44,120 nucleotides of DNA, taken from positions 1 to 44,120 of the forward strand of contig CANRKJ010000019.1 in NCBI GenBank assembly GCA_947631185.1, written 5' to 3'. The notes below the pieces were generated by a model, which saw nothing but the letters and a program-made list of their open reading frames with translations, made no database searches and was not told the origin of the DNA. Every line of letters starts with the position of its first letter. Positions within the stretch are counted from its first letter, which is position 1. Both the position numbers and the translations under genes were made by a program. This DNA is from an uncultured Clostridia bacterium (GTDB lineage Bacteria > Bacillota > Clostridia > TANB77 > CAG-508). Shown piece by piece: positions 1 through 8,470 of this stretch.

Positions 1-76
1 AATTTTTATTTTTTATGAAAGAAAATAAAATATGAAGAAAACCCTAGAAAAATTTCTAGGGTTTGTCAACATTCTG

Positions 77-103
77 AGAACCCTCGCAAGAGGGTTCTTT
101 TTA
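77..103 (+). terminator. Rho-independent terminator
   Basis: A 9-bp GC-containing stem (AGAACCCTC / GAGGGTTCT) with a GCAA loop is followed by a T run. Another inverted repeat (AACCCTAGAAA / TTTCTAGGGTT, about 40-63) lies just before it. Both probably close a transcript entering from the left edge. Confidence 0.7.
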
Positions 104-113
104 TATCTTTCTA

Positions 114-136
114 GACAAAGGGACGGAGCTTTTGTC
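114..136 (+). repeat. Left REP-like repeat of the RAYT element
   Basis: This 23-bp imperfect palindrome starts GACAAA and ends TTTTGTC. Its exact reverse complement lies at 1008-1030 beyond the transposase, so the two bracket the gene in inverted orientation. Confidence 0.75.
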
Positions 137-220
137 TTGCGGAAAATTAAGTATAGACTATTAAATAATAATATGATATAAATAAATATAGGGGCAAATT
201 TTATATAGGAGATGATAATT

Positions 221-991
221 ATGCCCCGCAAGGCAAGAAAAAATATTGTAAGTCACTATGTTCATATAATTATTCAAGGAATAAATCGAGAGTATATTTT
301 TCAGAAAAAAGAATGGAAAGAAGATTACATTAAAATACTAAAAACTAAAATAGAAAGTAAGAATATAGAAATTTTAGCATATTGTATAATGGACAATCAT
401 GCACACTTTTTAATACATTATGAAAAATTGGAAGAAATATCTAATTTAATGAGAAAAGTTAATACAGCATATGCAATGAGGTATAATAAAATTAATAAGA
501 GAGTAGGTTTTGTTTTTAGAGATAGATTTTTTACTCAACCAATATTAGATGAATTGCAATTGTATAATTGCTTAGTATATATACATAAAAATCCAATAAA
601 AGCAGGAATATGCTTTCAAATGCAGGATTATAATTATTCTAGCTATAATGAATATATAAAAGAAAAAAAGCTAATAACAGATGACAGTATAAAATTATTA
701 TTTGGTAGTAAATATAACTATATAGAGCAATTTAACGCTATACATAGAGAGTTACGAGAGATAGAGGATATTAAAGATGTAATGGAATATGATTATAATA
801 TGGAAGAATTAATAAAAAAGTACGAAAACAAAATTAAGGGAAATTTAGAAGAAAATGAAATAGAATTTGGTAACTTATTATTAGAAATGAGGCAAAAATG
901 TGGAATATCATTAAGAGAAATGTCAAGTATATTTAGAATTAACAAAGATAAATTAAACAGATATATTCACAAGATAATAGACAATAGTTAA
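221..991 (+). CDS. IS200-like / REP-associated tyrosine transposase (Y1_Tnp)
   Basis: A 256-aa single-strand transposase of the HUH Y1 family, which cuts and rejoins hairpin-bearing single-stranded DNA. The N-terminus MPRKAR is typical of the RAYT group. The HUH motif is seen as DNHAHFL (about residues 67-73), and the probable catalytic tyrosine lies in YIHKNP (about 124-129). The C-terminal ~40 residues look like a helix-turn-helix. Start 221 was chosen over the in-frame ATG at 212 because AGGAG at 207-211 is correctly spaced only from 221. REP-like repeats flank it on both sides, which fits a self-contained mobile or domesticated RAYT unit. No frame disruption is visible, so it may be active. 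Confidence 0.85.
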   Translation: MPRKARKNIVSHYVHIIIQGINREYIFQKKEWKEDYIKILKTKIESKNIEILAYCIMDNHAHFLIHYEKLEEISNLMRKVNTAYAMRYNKINKRVGFVFRDRFFTQPILDELQLYNCLVYIHKNPIKAGICFQMQDYNYSSYNEYIKEKKLITDDSIKLLFGSKYNYIEQFNAIHRELREIEDIKDVMEYDYNMEELIKKYENKIKGNLEENEIEFGNLLLEMRQKCGISLREMSSIFRINKDKLNRYIHKIIDNS

Positions 992-992
992 A

Positions 993-1065
993 GAGACAAA
1001 AGCTTAAGACAAAAGCTCCGTCCCTTTGTCTAAAAGCTCCGTCCCTTTGTCTACGTCCTTTTGTC
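993..1065 (+). repeat. Right REP-like repeat cluster of the RAYT element
   Basis: A cluster of GACAAA...TTTGTC units. 1008-1030 is the exact inverted copy of 114-136. AAAGCTCCGTCCCTTTGTC recurs at 1033-1051, and a shortened unit ends at 1065. These are probable hairpin substrates of the adjacent Y1 transposase. Confidence 0.75.
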
Positions 1066-1097
1066 TAATTTGAAAATTATATAGGGGAATTGATAAT

Positions 1098-1949
1098 ATG
1101 TTATATGAAATGAAGAAAAAATCAGATATAAAGTATATACAGCAATATGGTAAAGCATATGGGGCTTTTTTATTACATTATGTTTTACATAGCATTTGTG
1201 GTATTAACAATTTTTTTGTATTTGATTCTATAGAAGAATTCAAAAAAATAGAAGGTAGACTTCCTAAAATAGTTGTACTAAGAGCTGATGCAAAAATAGG
1301 AGATAAGCCTACTTTAGGTGTACGAGGAAGAGCTACGAGAAAAACAGCTGTTGCTGATTATATTAATGATGTAAAAGAGCATAATCCTGACGGCGTAGTT
1401 TTATGTATGGATACAGATGTTGAAAATCAAAATAAAAGTATTGATGGATCTTTTAATGTTTATTTTGATTGGGGAAAAAAAGTATATATTGATTATTTAG
1501 GTGCAGGATTTGATGTTGGAGGAATTACTAAAGGAGAAGATAATCACGAAATGTGGCAGATAGATTGGAACAATTTATTATTTGTTAAACCTAATGATAT
1601 GAACAGGTATAGAACATATTTAATATCAGATGAGGAATATAAAAAGTCAGCAGAGCGTAAAATTAAGTTTTTGATGAAAAATAACAAATGCAATGAAGAG
1701 GAAGCACGAAAACAAGTACCTGAAACATATAAGTCTATGCCACCATCAATAAAAGAAGAAATATTAGATAAAATTGTTTTTGAAATATACTCTAAAAAAG
1801 ATGATTTAAGAAAACTTGGTCTTAAATCTTTTGGAGTACAAGGAATGATTAGAGGGGGAGAACTGTTTCCTGTAGAAATTAATAGAATGGAGAGATTTAT
1901 TGAAAAAGATGTTTTTCTTAGAAATGAAAGAGATTATGAAGGTAGATAA
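1098..1949 (+). CDS. Hypothetical protein, 283 aa
   Basis: I do not recognise a family. The protein is soluble, with no signal peptide or membrane segment. A purine-rich ribosome site (AGGGGA, about 1083-1088) precedes ATG 1098. It contains a basic stretch around residues 74-84 (GVRGRATRKT), several aspartates in VLCMDTDVE (about 101-109), and a C-terminal FGVQGMIRGGELFPVEINRME segment with conserved-looking Gly and Glu residues that could belong to a ligase or nuclease fold; that is only a guess. It stands alone after the transposase unit and ahead of a long non-coding stretch, with no clear operon partner. Confidence 0.6.
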   Translation: MLYEMKKKSDIKYIQQYGKAYGAFLLHYVLHSICGINNFFVFDSIEEFKKIEGRLPKIVVLRADAKIGDKPTLGVRGRATRKTAVADYINDVKEHNPDGVVLCMDTDVENQNKSIDGSFNVYFDWGKKVYIDYLGAGFDVGGITKGEDNHEMWQIDWNNLLFVKPNDMNRYRTYLISDEEYKKSAERKIKFLMKNNKCNEEEARKQVPETYKSMPPSIKEEILDKIVFEIYSKKDDLRKLGLKSFGVQGMIRGGELFPVEINRMERFIEKDVFLRNERDYEGR

Positions 1950-2023
1950 AATAACTTAAAAATTATATAAAATAAACAAGAAAATTTTACATAAAATTGC
2001 AAATTACACAAAAATTGCTTATG

Positions 2024-2052
2024 TTGACAAAAATAAAAATATATATTATAAT
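2024..2052 (+). promoter_or_regulatory. Consensus sigma-A promoter (orphan)
   Basis: TTGACA, 17-bp spacer, TATAAT: a perfect match. The next convincing gene is RNase J, almost 470 nt downstream, so it either drives a long leader or an unannotated RNA. The stretch 1950-2525 otherwise holds only a weak unconvincing ORF and a repeat at 2262-2365. Confidence 0.65.
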
Positions 2053-2261
2053 TACCCGTATAAATAAAGAGATTGTATATAAAAATATTTTAATGGTCGG
2101 AAAATTAAATAAAGTATATGGATGTATATATAAATGGGGCGGAAATTTTATGTTACATCTTACTTTTAATTTGCAATTAAAAATTAAATTATTTTGTTAT
2201 ATTTTAAGAAAAATTTTAATATAGGGAATATTATGTGTGTTAGTAAAATGAGATTTTTCCT

Positions 2262-2365
2262 TATTTTTATATACTAGGTATATTTTCAAAATTTTCTAGT
2301 ATATAAAGGCTTCGCCAATATATGCACAGAAAATTTCATAGAAATTTTCGTGTTTGAATAACAGG
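2262..2365 (+). repeat. Bipartite hairpin intergenic repeat (copy A)
   Basis: The first inverted repeat is TATACTAGGTATATTTTC-type with the arm GAAAATTTTCTAGTATAT. The second is CACAGAAAATTTC...GAAATTTTCGTG. The same two-part plan recurs at 12777-12855 and 16890-17130, always between genes. Confidence 0.5.
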
Positions 2366-2467
2366 AGCGGACTCTGCAATAAATTTTAATATGAAAAAAG
2401 TTTGCTGTTGTTTTTTGGATTTTTCTTAAAATAGTATTTTTAGATGCAAAAAATTTATGTTTAAAAT

Positions 2468-2498
2468 TTGTACATTGATATCATATTATTTATATACT
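2468..2498 (+). promoter_or_regulatory. Possible proximal promoter of the RNase J gene
   Basis: TTGTAC followed by TATATA (spacer 17) or TATACT (spacer 19), about 30 nt before the start codon. A weaker match than the 2024-2052 promoter but better placed. Confidence 0.4.
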
Positions 2499-2525
2499 GC
2501 TCATATAGAAAGGAAAGAGATATAA

Positions 2526-4370
2526 ATGAAAGAAAACAAAATTCAAAAGAAAACAAATAACGAAAATTTAGTAAATAATACAAAAAAGAGAGTAAGAAAA
2601 GTATTAGAAAAAAAATTAGATAATTCAAAGAAATCTACAAATGAAACTCAGAAGTCAAAAAATAGAAAAAACAATAAAGAAGAATTAGGTGGAAAAGAAA
2701 AGTTTGGTTTTAAAAAGGAATCACTTAAAATAATTCCTCTTGGTGGTCTTCAAGAAATAGGAAAGAATATTACTGTTTTTGAGTATGGAAATGATATAAT
2801 AATTGTAGATTGCGGTGTTGCATTTCCAGAAGATGATATGTTAGGAATAGATTTAGTTATACCAGACTTTACTTATCTTGAAAGAAATAAAGAAAAAATA
2901 AAAGGTTTAGTTATTACACATGGACACGAAGATCATATAGGTTCAATTCCATATTTTTTAAAACAGATTAATGTACCAATTTATGCAACAAAGTTAACAT
3001 GTGGGTTAATAACTAATAAATTAGAAGAGCACAGATTAGTTAATTCAACAAAACTTAATATAGTAAATCAAGGTCAAACAATAGTACTTGGAAAATTTAG
3101 AGTAGAATTTATAAGGAGTTGTCATAGTATCCCTGATTCTGTTGCATTAGCTATTCATACTCCAGTTGGAACAGTAGTTCATACAGGAGATTTTAAGATA
3201 GATTATACTCCTATTGATGATGAAAAAATGGATTTAGGAAGATTTGCTGAACTAGGAAATAAAGGTGTATTAGCTTTATTATCAGATAGTACTAATTCAG
3301 AGAGAAAAGGCTATACAATGTCTGAAAAAACTGTTGGAGAAGTTTTTGACAAATTTTTCTTAAATTGTAAAAAAAGGATTGTGGTTGCAACATTTGCATC
3401 AAATGTTCATAGAGTTCAGCAAATTGTTAATTCAGCTGTGGCAACAAATAGAAAAATAGCTGTTTGTGGTAGAAGTATGATAAATATGATTGAAACAGCT
3501 GTAAAGTTAGGATATATAAAAGTACCTAATAATGTATTTATAGATATTGATATGATAAAAAATTATACAGATGATCAATTAGTAATAATAACTACAGGAA
3601 GTCAAGGGGAGCCAATGGCTGCTCTTACAAGGATGGCAAATGGCGAACATAAGAAAGTAAATATCACAGCAAATGATTTGGTAATAATTTCTGCTACTCC
3701 TATACCAGGTAATGAAAAATTTGTTGCTAATGTTATTGATGATTTAATGAAAATTGGAGCTGAAGTTGTATATAGTGCTTTAGCAGAAGTTCATGTTTCA
3801 GGTCATGCTTGCCAAGAAGAGCAAAAACTTATGTTATCACTGGTAAAACCAAAATATTTTATTCCTGTTCATGGAGAATATCGCCAACTTATGGCACATA
3901 GAGATACAGCGAAATCTTTAGGCATGGATAATAAAGATATTTTTATGATGACAAATGGTAGAATATTAGAACTTAATGAAAATGAAGCTAAATTAGGAGC
4001 AATGGTACCATGGGGAAGAGTAATGGTTGATGGATTAGGAGTTGGAGATGTAGGAAATATAGTATTAAGAGATCGTCAACATTTATCTCAAGATGGTTTA
4101 ATAATAGTAGTATTAACCATGGATTCAGGTTCAGGGCAAATTGTGGCTGGTCCTGATATTATCTCAAGAGGATTTGTATATGTTAGAGAATCAGAAAATT
4201 TAATAGATGATGTTAAGGTTATTATTAGAAAAGAACTTTCAAAATGTGAAGAAAATCATGTAACAGATTGGGGAACATTAAAAACAGTTATAAAAGATAC
4301 ATTAAGAGAGTATATTTATAAAGAAACTAAGAGAAACCCAATGATCTTACCTATCATAATGGAAGTGTAG
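2526..4370 (+). CDS. rnj: Ribonuclease J
   Basis: A 614-aa metallo-beta-lactamase/beta-CASP ribonuclease that degrades and matures RNA in the cytoplasm with 5'-exonuclease and endonuclease activity. The zinc motif HxHxDH is seen as H132, H134, D136, H137. The beta-CASP region follows, with SDSTN at about residue 255, and GHACQEE (about 425) and PVHGEYR (about 448) provide further metal and phosphate ligands. A Lys/Arg-rich N-terminal extension of about 65 residues precedes the catalytic core, as in some clostridial RNase J proteins; it is probably disordered and RNA-binding. AGGAAAG precedes the ATG. It is followed 51 nt later by gltX, and the two are probably co-transcribed. I cannot separate J1 from J2. 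Confidence 0.93.
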   Translation: MKENKIQKKTNNENLVNNTKKRVRKVLEKKLDNSKKSTNETQKSKNRKNNKEELGGKEKFGFKKESLKIIPLGGLQEIGKNITVFEYGNDIIIVDCGVAFPEDDMLGIDLVIPDFTYLERNKEKIKGLVITHGHEDHIGSIPYFLKQINVPIYATKLTCGLITNKLEEHRLVNSTKLNIVNQGQTIVLGKFRVEFIRSCHSIPDSVALAIHTPVGTVVHTGDFKIDYTPIDDEKMDLGRFAELGNKGVLALLSDSTNSERKGYTMSEKTVGEVFDKFFLNCKKRIVVATFASNVHRVQQIVNSAVATNRKIAVCGRSMINMIETAVKLGYIKVPNNVFIDIDMIKNYTDDQLVIITTGSQGEPMAALTRMANGEHKKVNITANDLVIISATPIPGNEKFVANVIDDLMKIGAEVVYSALAEVHVSGHACQEEQKLMLSLVKPKYFIPVHGEYRQLMAHRDTAKSLGMDNKDIFMMTNGRILELNENEAKLGAMVPWGRVMVDGLGVGDVGNIVLRDRQHLSQDGLIIVVLTMDSGSGQIVAGPDIISRGFVYVRESENLIDDVKVIIRKELSKCEENHVTDWGTLKTVIKDTLREYIYKETKRNPMILPIIMEV

Positions 4371-4421
4371 TGATATTAGGAAATTATAATTTATAAAGTT
4401 AGTAAAAGGGGTTGAAATAAA

Positions 4422-6041
4422 ATGGATAATAAAGATTTAGCAAATTTGATTTTTCCAAATGTAAAAGGTGTAGAATATTATGAAAAAATATATCCTCAAA
4501 GAAATTTAAATGAAGGAGCGATTGTTTCTAGATATGCACCTAGTCCAACAGGCGTAGTTCATATAGGTGGATTATATCAAAGTCTTATTTCAAAGAAAAT
4601 GACAAGTCAAACTAATGGGGTATTTTTTGTTAGAATAGAGGATACAGATCAAAAAAGAGAGATTGAAAATGGAGTAGAAGAGATATTAAAAGCATTAGAT
4701 GATTATGATTTGACTCCTGACGAAACTATTGGAAAAGGAAATTATGGGCCATATTTGCAAAGTCAAAGAAAAGATATATATCAGTCTTATGCAAAAAAAC
4801 TATTAGAAGAAGGAAAAGCTTATCCTTGCTTTTGTTCTCAAGAAGAATTAGAGAAAATTAGAGCTGACCAAGAATCTGCTAAAGAAAGGACAGGCTATTA
4901 TGGAAAATGGGCTAAATATAGAAATATGCCAGTAGATATGGCTATAAAAAAAATAACTGATGGTGATTCATATATTATAAGATTAAAATCACCAGGAAAT
5001 CCAGATAAAAAAATAAAACATAGAGATGTAATAAAAGGAAATATTGACATGCCTGAAAATGATCAGGACATTGTTATAATAAAATCAGATGGACTTCCTA
5101 CATATCATTTTGCACATGCAATTGATGATCATTTAATGGGAACTACTTTAGTAATTAGAGGTGATGAATGGTTGCCATCAGTTCCACTTCATTTACAACT
5201 TTTTTATGTATTAGGATTTAAAGCACCTAAATATGCGCATATTGCTCCTATTATGAAAGAAGACAATGGTGGAAAAAGAAAATTAAGTAAAAGAAAAGAT
5301 CCAGAAGCATCAGTAGGTTATTACAAAGAAGAAGGTATTCCAAAGAAGTCAGTTAATGAATATTTGATGAATATAGCTAATTCAAATTTTGAACTTTGGA
5401 GAAAGCAAAACCCTGATAAATCAATGTATGAATTTCCTTTTGATATAAAAAAGATGGGAGTATCAGGTGCATTATTTGATATGGTAAAAATGCTTGATGT
5501 TTCAAAAAATACAATATCTGGATTTTCAGCAGAAGAAGTATACGATTTAGCATATATTTGGGCAAAAGAATATGATGAGGAGTTAGCAGAAATGCTAGAA
5601 GATAAGGAATATTCTTTAAAAGTTTTAGGAATAGAAAGAGGAAATAAAAAACCAAGAAAAGATATAGCAAAATGGTCTGATTTAAAATATATTATTTCTT
5701 ATATGTATGATGATAAATTTGAAAATTCATCTGAAGAATATGACTATCAAAAAATTACAGATAAAGATGAAATAGAAAAAATAGTTAAATTGTATTTTGA
5801 AAAATATTATGATGAAAATGATGATAAAGAAACATGGTTTAATAAAATAAAAGATTTATCTGAAGAATTAGGATATAGTAGAGAAGTAAAAGAATATAAA
5901 GCTAATCCAGAAAAATTTAAAGGTCATGTTGGAGATATTAGCACAGTTTTAAGAGTAAAATTAACTAGAAGAAGTCAAACACCAGATTTGTATGAAATTA
6001 TGAAGATAATTGGAAAAGAAAGATTGCTTAAAAGAATATAA
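4422..6041 (+). CDS. gltX: Glutamyl-tRNA synthetase
   Basis: A class I aminoacyl-tRNA synthetase that charges tRNA-Glu (and possibly tRNA-Gln, later amidated). The HIGH-type signature is PSPTGVVHIGGL (about residues 41-52), and the KMSKS-type loop is KRKLSKRKDPE (about 287-297). At 539 aa it is longer than the usual ~480-500; the extra length lies in the C-terminal anticodon-binding half. AGGGG before ATG 4422 is a good ribosome site. The neighbours RNase J, DUF951 and serS make this an RNA/translation block. Confidence 0.93.
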   Translation: MDNKDLANLIFPNVKGVEYYEKIYPQRNLNEGAIVSRYAPSPTGVVHIGGLYQSLISKKMTSQTNGVFFVRIEDTDQKREIENGVEEILKALDDYDLTPDETIGKGNYGPYLQSQRKDIYQSYAKKLLEEGKAYPCFCSQEELEKIRADQESAKERTGYYGKWAKYRNMPVDMAIKKITDGDSYIIRLKSPGNPDKKIKHRDVIKGNIDMPENDQDIVIIKSDGLPTYHFAHAIDDHLMGTTLVIRGDEWLPSVPLHLQLFYVLGFKAPKYAHIAPIMKEDNGGKRKLSKRKDPEASVGYYKEEGIPKKSVNEYLMNIANSNFELWRKQNPDKSMYEFPFDIKKMGVSGALFDMVKMLDVSKNTISGFSAEEVYDLAYIWAKEYDEELAEMLEDKEYSLKVLGIERGNKKPRKDIAKWSDLKYIISYMYDDKFENSSEEYDYQKITDKDEIEKIVKLYFEKYYDENDDKETWFNKIKDLSEELGYSREVKEYKANPEKFKGHVGDISTVLRVKLTRRSQTPDLYEIMKIIGKERLLKRI

Positions 6042-6067
6042 GTATAATTTATAAAATGGAGATATAT

Positions 6068-6244
6068 ATGGAATATAATATTGGAGATATAGTTAGAACT
6101 AAAAAGCCTCATCCTTGTGGAAATAAGGAATGGGAGATAACTAGAATTGGTGTAGATTTTAAATTAAAGTGTACAAAATGTGAACATGTTATTATGGTAA
6201 ATAGAGAAAAAGCTTTAAAAATGATAGTTAGTAAAGTAAATTAG
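6068..6244 (+). CDS. DUF951 family small protein
   Basis: A 58-aa protein with the N-terminal pattern GDIVRTKKPHPCG and a later CTKC pair. The two cysteine-containing motifs are typical of DUF951 and suggest a small zinc-binding, nucleic-acid-associated fold; its function is unknown. Start 6068 was chosen because GGAG at 6058-6061 is well placed for it, whereas the in-frame ATG at 6056 has no ribosome site and overlaps that GGAG. It lies 26 nt after gltX and is probably in the same transcript. Confidence 0.8.
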   Translation: MEYNIGDIVRTKKPHPCGNKEWEITRIGVDFKLKCTKCEHVIMVNREKALKMIVSKVN

Positions 6245-6276
6245 GAAAAAAGAAATTAGAATTTATGTAAAATATC

Positions 6277-6305
6277 TTGAATTATAAAAAATATTATGCT
6301 AAAAT
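6277..6305 (+). promoter_or_regulatory. Promoter of the serS T-box transcript
   Basis: TTGAAT, 17-bp spacer, TAAAAT, directly upstream of the T-box leader. Confidence 0.6.
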
Positions 6306-6310
6306 TATTA

Positions 6311-6531
6311 ACATAAACGATTGATTAAGAACTAAGTAGTAAATGAAATTTATTTAGAGAGTTTGTGGTTGGTGGAAACAAATTAAATTTATTTATGAAA
6401 TCTACTCTTAAGAGTTCCTATTAAAATTAGGCCGAGTTGTTACAGGTTATAGTAATAAAATGAGAAATAAAAAAGGTGGTACCGCGATTGTAATCGCCCT
6501 TGAGCTAAACAAAAAGCTCAAGGGCTTTTTG
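6311..6531 (+). promoter_or_regulatory. T-box riboswitch (probably tRNA-Ser)
   Basis: The conserved T-box sequence AAGGTGGTACCGCG is at 6473-6486. Stem I landmarks are AGAGAG near 6356 and GTGGTTGGTGGAAACAAA. The probable specifier is TCT (Ser) at 6401-6403 in GAAATCTAC. The terminator is GCCCTTGAGCT / AGCTCAAGGGC (6496-6525) plus five T. Uncharged tRNA-Ser should pair with the specifier and the T-box bulge, favour the antiterminator and let DUF1653-serS be transcribed. The specifier assignment is inferred from position and the downstream gene. Confidence 0.9.
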
Positions 6532-6573
6532 TTTGTTGAAAAGAAATTTAACAAATAAAAGGAGGTTTTGATT

Positions 6574-6831
6574 ATGAAAGAAGTAATTATTGGAAAAGTT
6601 TACAGACATTTTAAAGGTAATTATTATTTTGTAGAAAATGTAGCTTATGATTCGGAAACAAAAGAAAGAATGGTGGTATATAAGCCACTTTATGAAAGAG
6701 AAGATGGTAGATATATTTGGGTTAGACCAGAGAAAATGTTTTTAGAAGAAATACCAGAAAGGCCAGATAACATAACTGGTCAAAAACACAGATTTGAATT
6801 ATGTGAGGATATTAGAAAAAATTATTTATAA
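6574..6831 (+). CDS. DUF1653 family protein
   Basis: An 85-aa protein matching the DUF1653 pattern: GKVYRHFKGNYY near the N-terminus, then a VVYKPLY strand, WVRPEKMFLEE and a terminal RFEL. The function is unknown. Start 6574 has GGAGG at 6561-6565 with ideal spacing. The gene sits between the Ser T-box and serS, so it is expressed under serine-tRNA starvation control. Confidence 0.85.
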   Translation: MKEVIIGKVYRHFKGNYYFVENVAYDSETKERMVVYKPLYEREDGRYIWVRPEKMFLEEIPERPDNITGQKHRFELCEDIRKNYL

Positions 6832-6852
6832 TAAAAGAAAGGATGTTTTATT

Positions 6853-8136
6853 ATGATAGATATAAAATTTTTAAGAGAAAATCCAGATGTTGTAAGGGAA
6901 AATATTAAAAAGAAATTTCAAAATCATAAATTAGTTTTAGTTGATGAAGTTTTAGAACTTGATGCAAAAAATAAAGAAGTAAAATTAAAAGGTGATGACC
7001 TTAGAAATAAAAGAAAAACTTTAAGTAGTGAAATTGGGAACTTAATGAGAAATGGTCAAAAAGATGAAGCTGAAAAAATAAAAGAAGAAGTTAATAAAAT
7101 AAATGAAGAGCTTGTAGAAAATGAAAAATTAGAAACTAAATATGCAGAAGAAATAAAGGCAAGAATGATGAAAATTCCAAATATCATGCATGAGTCTGTT
7201 CCAATAGGAAAAGATGACAGTCAAAATGTTGAAGTGAAAAAATATGGTGAACCAAAAGTTCCAGATTATGAAATTCCATATCATGCTGATATAATGGAAA
7301 GCTTTAGTGGGCTAGATTTAGATTCTGCAAGAAGAGTTGCTGGAAATGGTTTTTATTATTTAGTTGGCGATATAGCTAGACTTCATTCTGCAATAATTTC
7401 TTATGCTAGAGATTTTATGATAAATAAAGGGTTCACATATTGTGTTCCTCCATTTATGATTAGATCTGATGTTGTAACAGGTGTTATGAGTTTTGAAGAA
7501 ATGGATGCAATGATGTACAAAATAGAAGGAGAAGACTTATATTTAATAGGTACTTCAGAACATTCTATGATAGGAAAATTTAAAGATCAAATTCTTAAAA
7601 AAGAGAACTTACCATATACAATGACTTCATATTCTCCATGTTTTAGAAAAGAAAAAGGTGCACATGGAATAGAAGAAAGAGGAGTATATAGAATTCATCA
7701 ATTTGAAAAACAAGAAATGATTGTTATTTGTGAGCCAGAAGAAAGTTATGAATGGTATGATAAAATGTGGAATTATACAGTTGAATTATTTAGAAGTTTA
7801 GATATTCCAGTTAGAACATTAGAATGTTGTAGTGGTGATTTAGCTGATTTAAAAGCAAAGAGTGTTGATGTTGAAGCATGGAGCCCTAGACAGAAAAAAT
7901 ATTTTGAAGTAGGAAGCTGTTCAAATTTAACAGATGCTCAAAGTAGAAGACTGGGTATTAGAGTAAAAGGTGAAAAAGGAAATTATCTTCCTCATACTCT
8001 AAATAATACAGTTGTTGCACCTCCTAGAATGTTAATAGCATTTTTAGAAAATCACTATAATGAAGATGGAAGTATAGATATACCAGAAGTATTATGGCCA
8101 TATATGGGTGGAACAAAGAAACTTGTGAAAAAGTAG
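6853..8136 (+). CDS. serS: Seryl-tRNA synthetase
   Basis: A 427-aa class II aminoacyl-tRNA synthetase, normal length, which charges tRNA-Ser in the cytoplasm. The N-terminal coiled-coil arm spans about residues 28-105 (Lys/Glu-rich). Motif 2 is in CFRKEKGAHGIEERG (about 258-272), with the Ser/ATP pocket GTSEHS at about 235. Motif 3 is in HTLNNTVVAPPRML (about 380-393). AAAGGATG precedes the start. It is 21 nt after the DUF1653 gene, under the same T-box. Confidence 0.95.
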   Translation: MIDIKFLRENPDVVRENIKKKFQNHKLVLVDEVLELDAKNKEVKLKGDDLRNKRKTLSSEIGNLMRNGQKDEAEKIKEEVNKINEELVENEKLETKYAEEIKARMMKIPNIMHESVPIGKDDSQNVEVKKYGEPKVPDYEIPYHADIMESFSGLDLDSARRVAGNGFYYLVGDIARLHSAIISYARDFMINKGFTYCVPPFMIRSDVVTGVMSFEEMDAMMYKIEGEDLYLIGTSEHSMIGKFKDQILKKENLPYTMTSYSPCFRKEKGAHGIEERGVYRIHQFEKQEMIVICEPEESYEWYDKMWNYTVELFRSLDIPVRTLECCSGDLADLKAKSVDVEAWSPRQKKYFEVGSCSNLTDAQSRRLGIRVKGEKGNYLPHTLNNTVVAPPRMLIAFLENHYNEDGSIDIPEVLWPYMGGTKKLVKK

Positions 8137-8145
8137 AAAATTACA

Positions 8146-8262
8146 TTGACAAAATAAATTATAATATTGTATACTAATTATAGTTATTATTTAATTTTTT
8201 TATTTTTAGACAAAAAAATAAAAATAGGTAGTGTTTCGTGCACACTACCTATTTTTTTATTA
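8146..8262 (+). ncRNA. Candidate short antisense RNA with its own promoter
   Basis: TTGACA (8146-8151), 18-bp spacer and TATACT (8170-8175) would start a transcript near 8182. It would end at the hairpin 8221-8255, giving roughly 75-80 nt. There is no ribosome site or ORF. The RNA would be complementary to the 3' part of the minus-strand transcript carrying the 38-aa ORF 8260-8376, the layout of type I antitoxins of the RatA/SR4 kind. The function is inferred from layout only. Confidence 0.5.
8221..8255. terminator. Bidirectional terminator
   Basis: Stem AAAATAGGTAGTGT / ACACTACCTATTTT with loop TTCGTGC, with T runs on both sides. It would end both the plus-strand short RNA and the minus-strand peptide mRNA. 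Confidence 0.8.
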
Positions 8263-8376
8263 AATAAAGTAGCTAAAAATATCTAAAATATTTTTTACTA
8301 TAGAAGTTACAATATGTATTTTTTTGAAAAAGCAAACTTTATTTTCACTCTTATTTAATTTTTTTAATTTAGACAT
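8260..8376 (-). CDS. Small 38-aa peptide with a hydrophobic C-terminal half
   Basis: This ORF reads MSKLKKLNKSENK then a more hydrophobic half ending DIFSYFI. It has a near-perfect ribosome site (AAAGGAGGTGAT) and a good promoter on the same strand (TTGCAT at 8503-8498, 17-bp spacer, TATAAT at 8480-8475), and ends just before a terminator, so it is a complete transcription unit. A basic N-terminus with a hydrophobic C-terminus is compatible with a small membrane peptide or a type I toxin, but no known family is recognised. Confidence 0.55.
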   Translation of the reverse strand: MSKLKKLNKSENKVCFFKKIHIVTSIVKNILDIFSYFI

Positions 8377-8470
8377 TTTATCACCTCCTTTCAATAGGGT
8401 GAAATAAATGCTTTTTTCTTTTTTTGGAAGAAAATTACTTAAGAACTAAGTAATCTAAAGATTATAATGC

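Noticed and set aside
1997-2224. 75-aa ORF after the 283-aa gene
   Set aside because: No ribosome site, low-complexity AT-rich translation, and the start overlaps a consensus promoter at 2024-2052.
5377-5670. Minus-strand ORFs inside gltX, pdaA, tad and other genes
   Set aside because: They are antisense shadows of well-supported genes, with no promoters or ribosome sites of their own.
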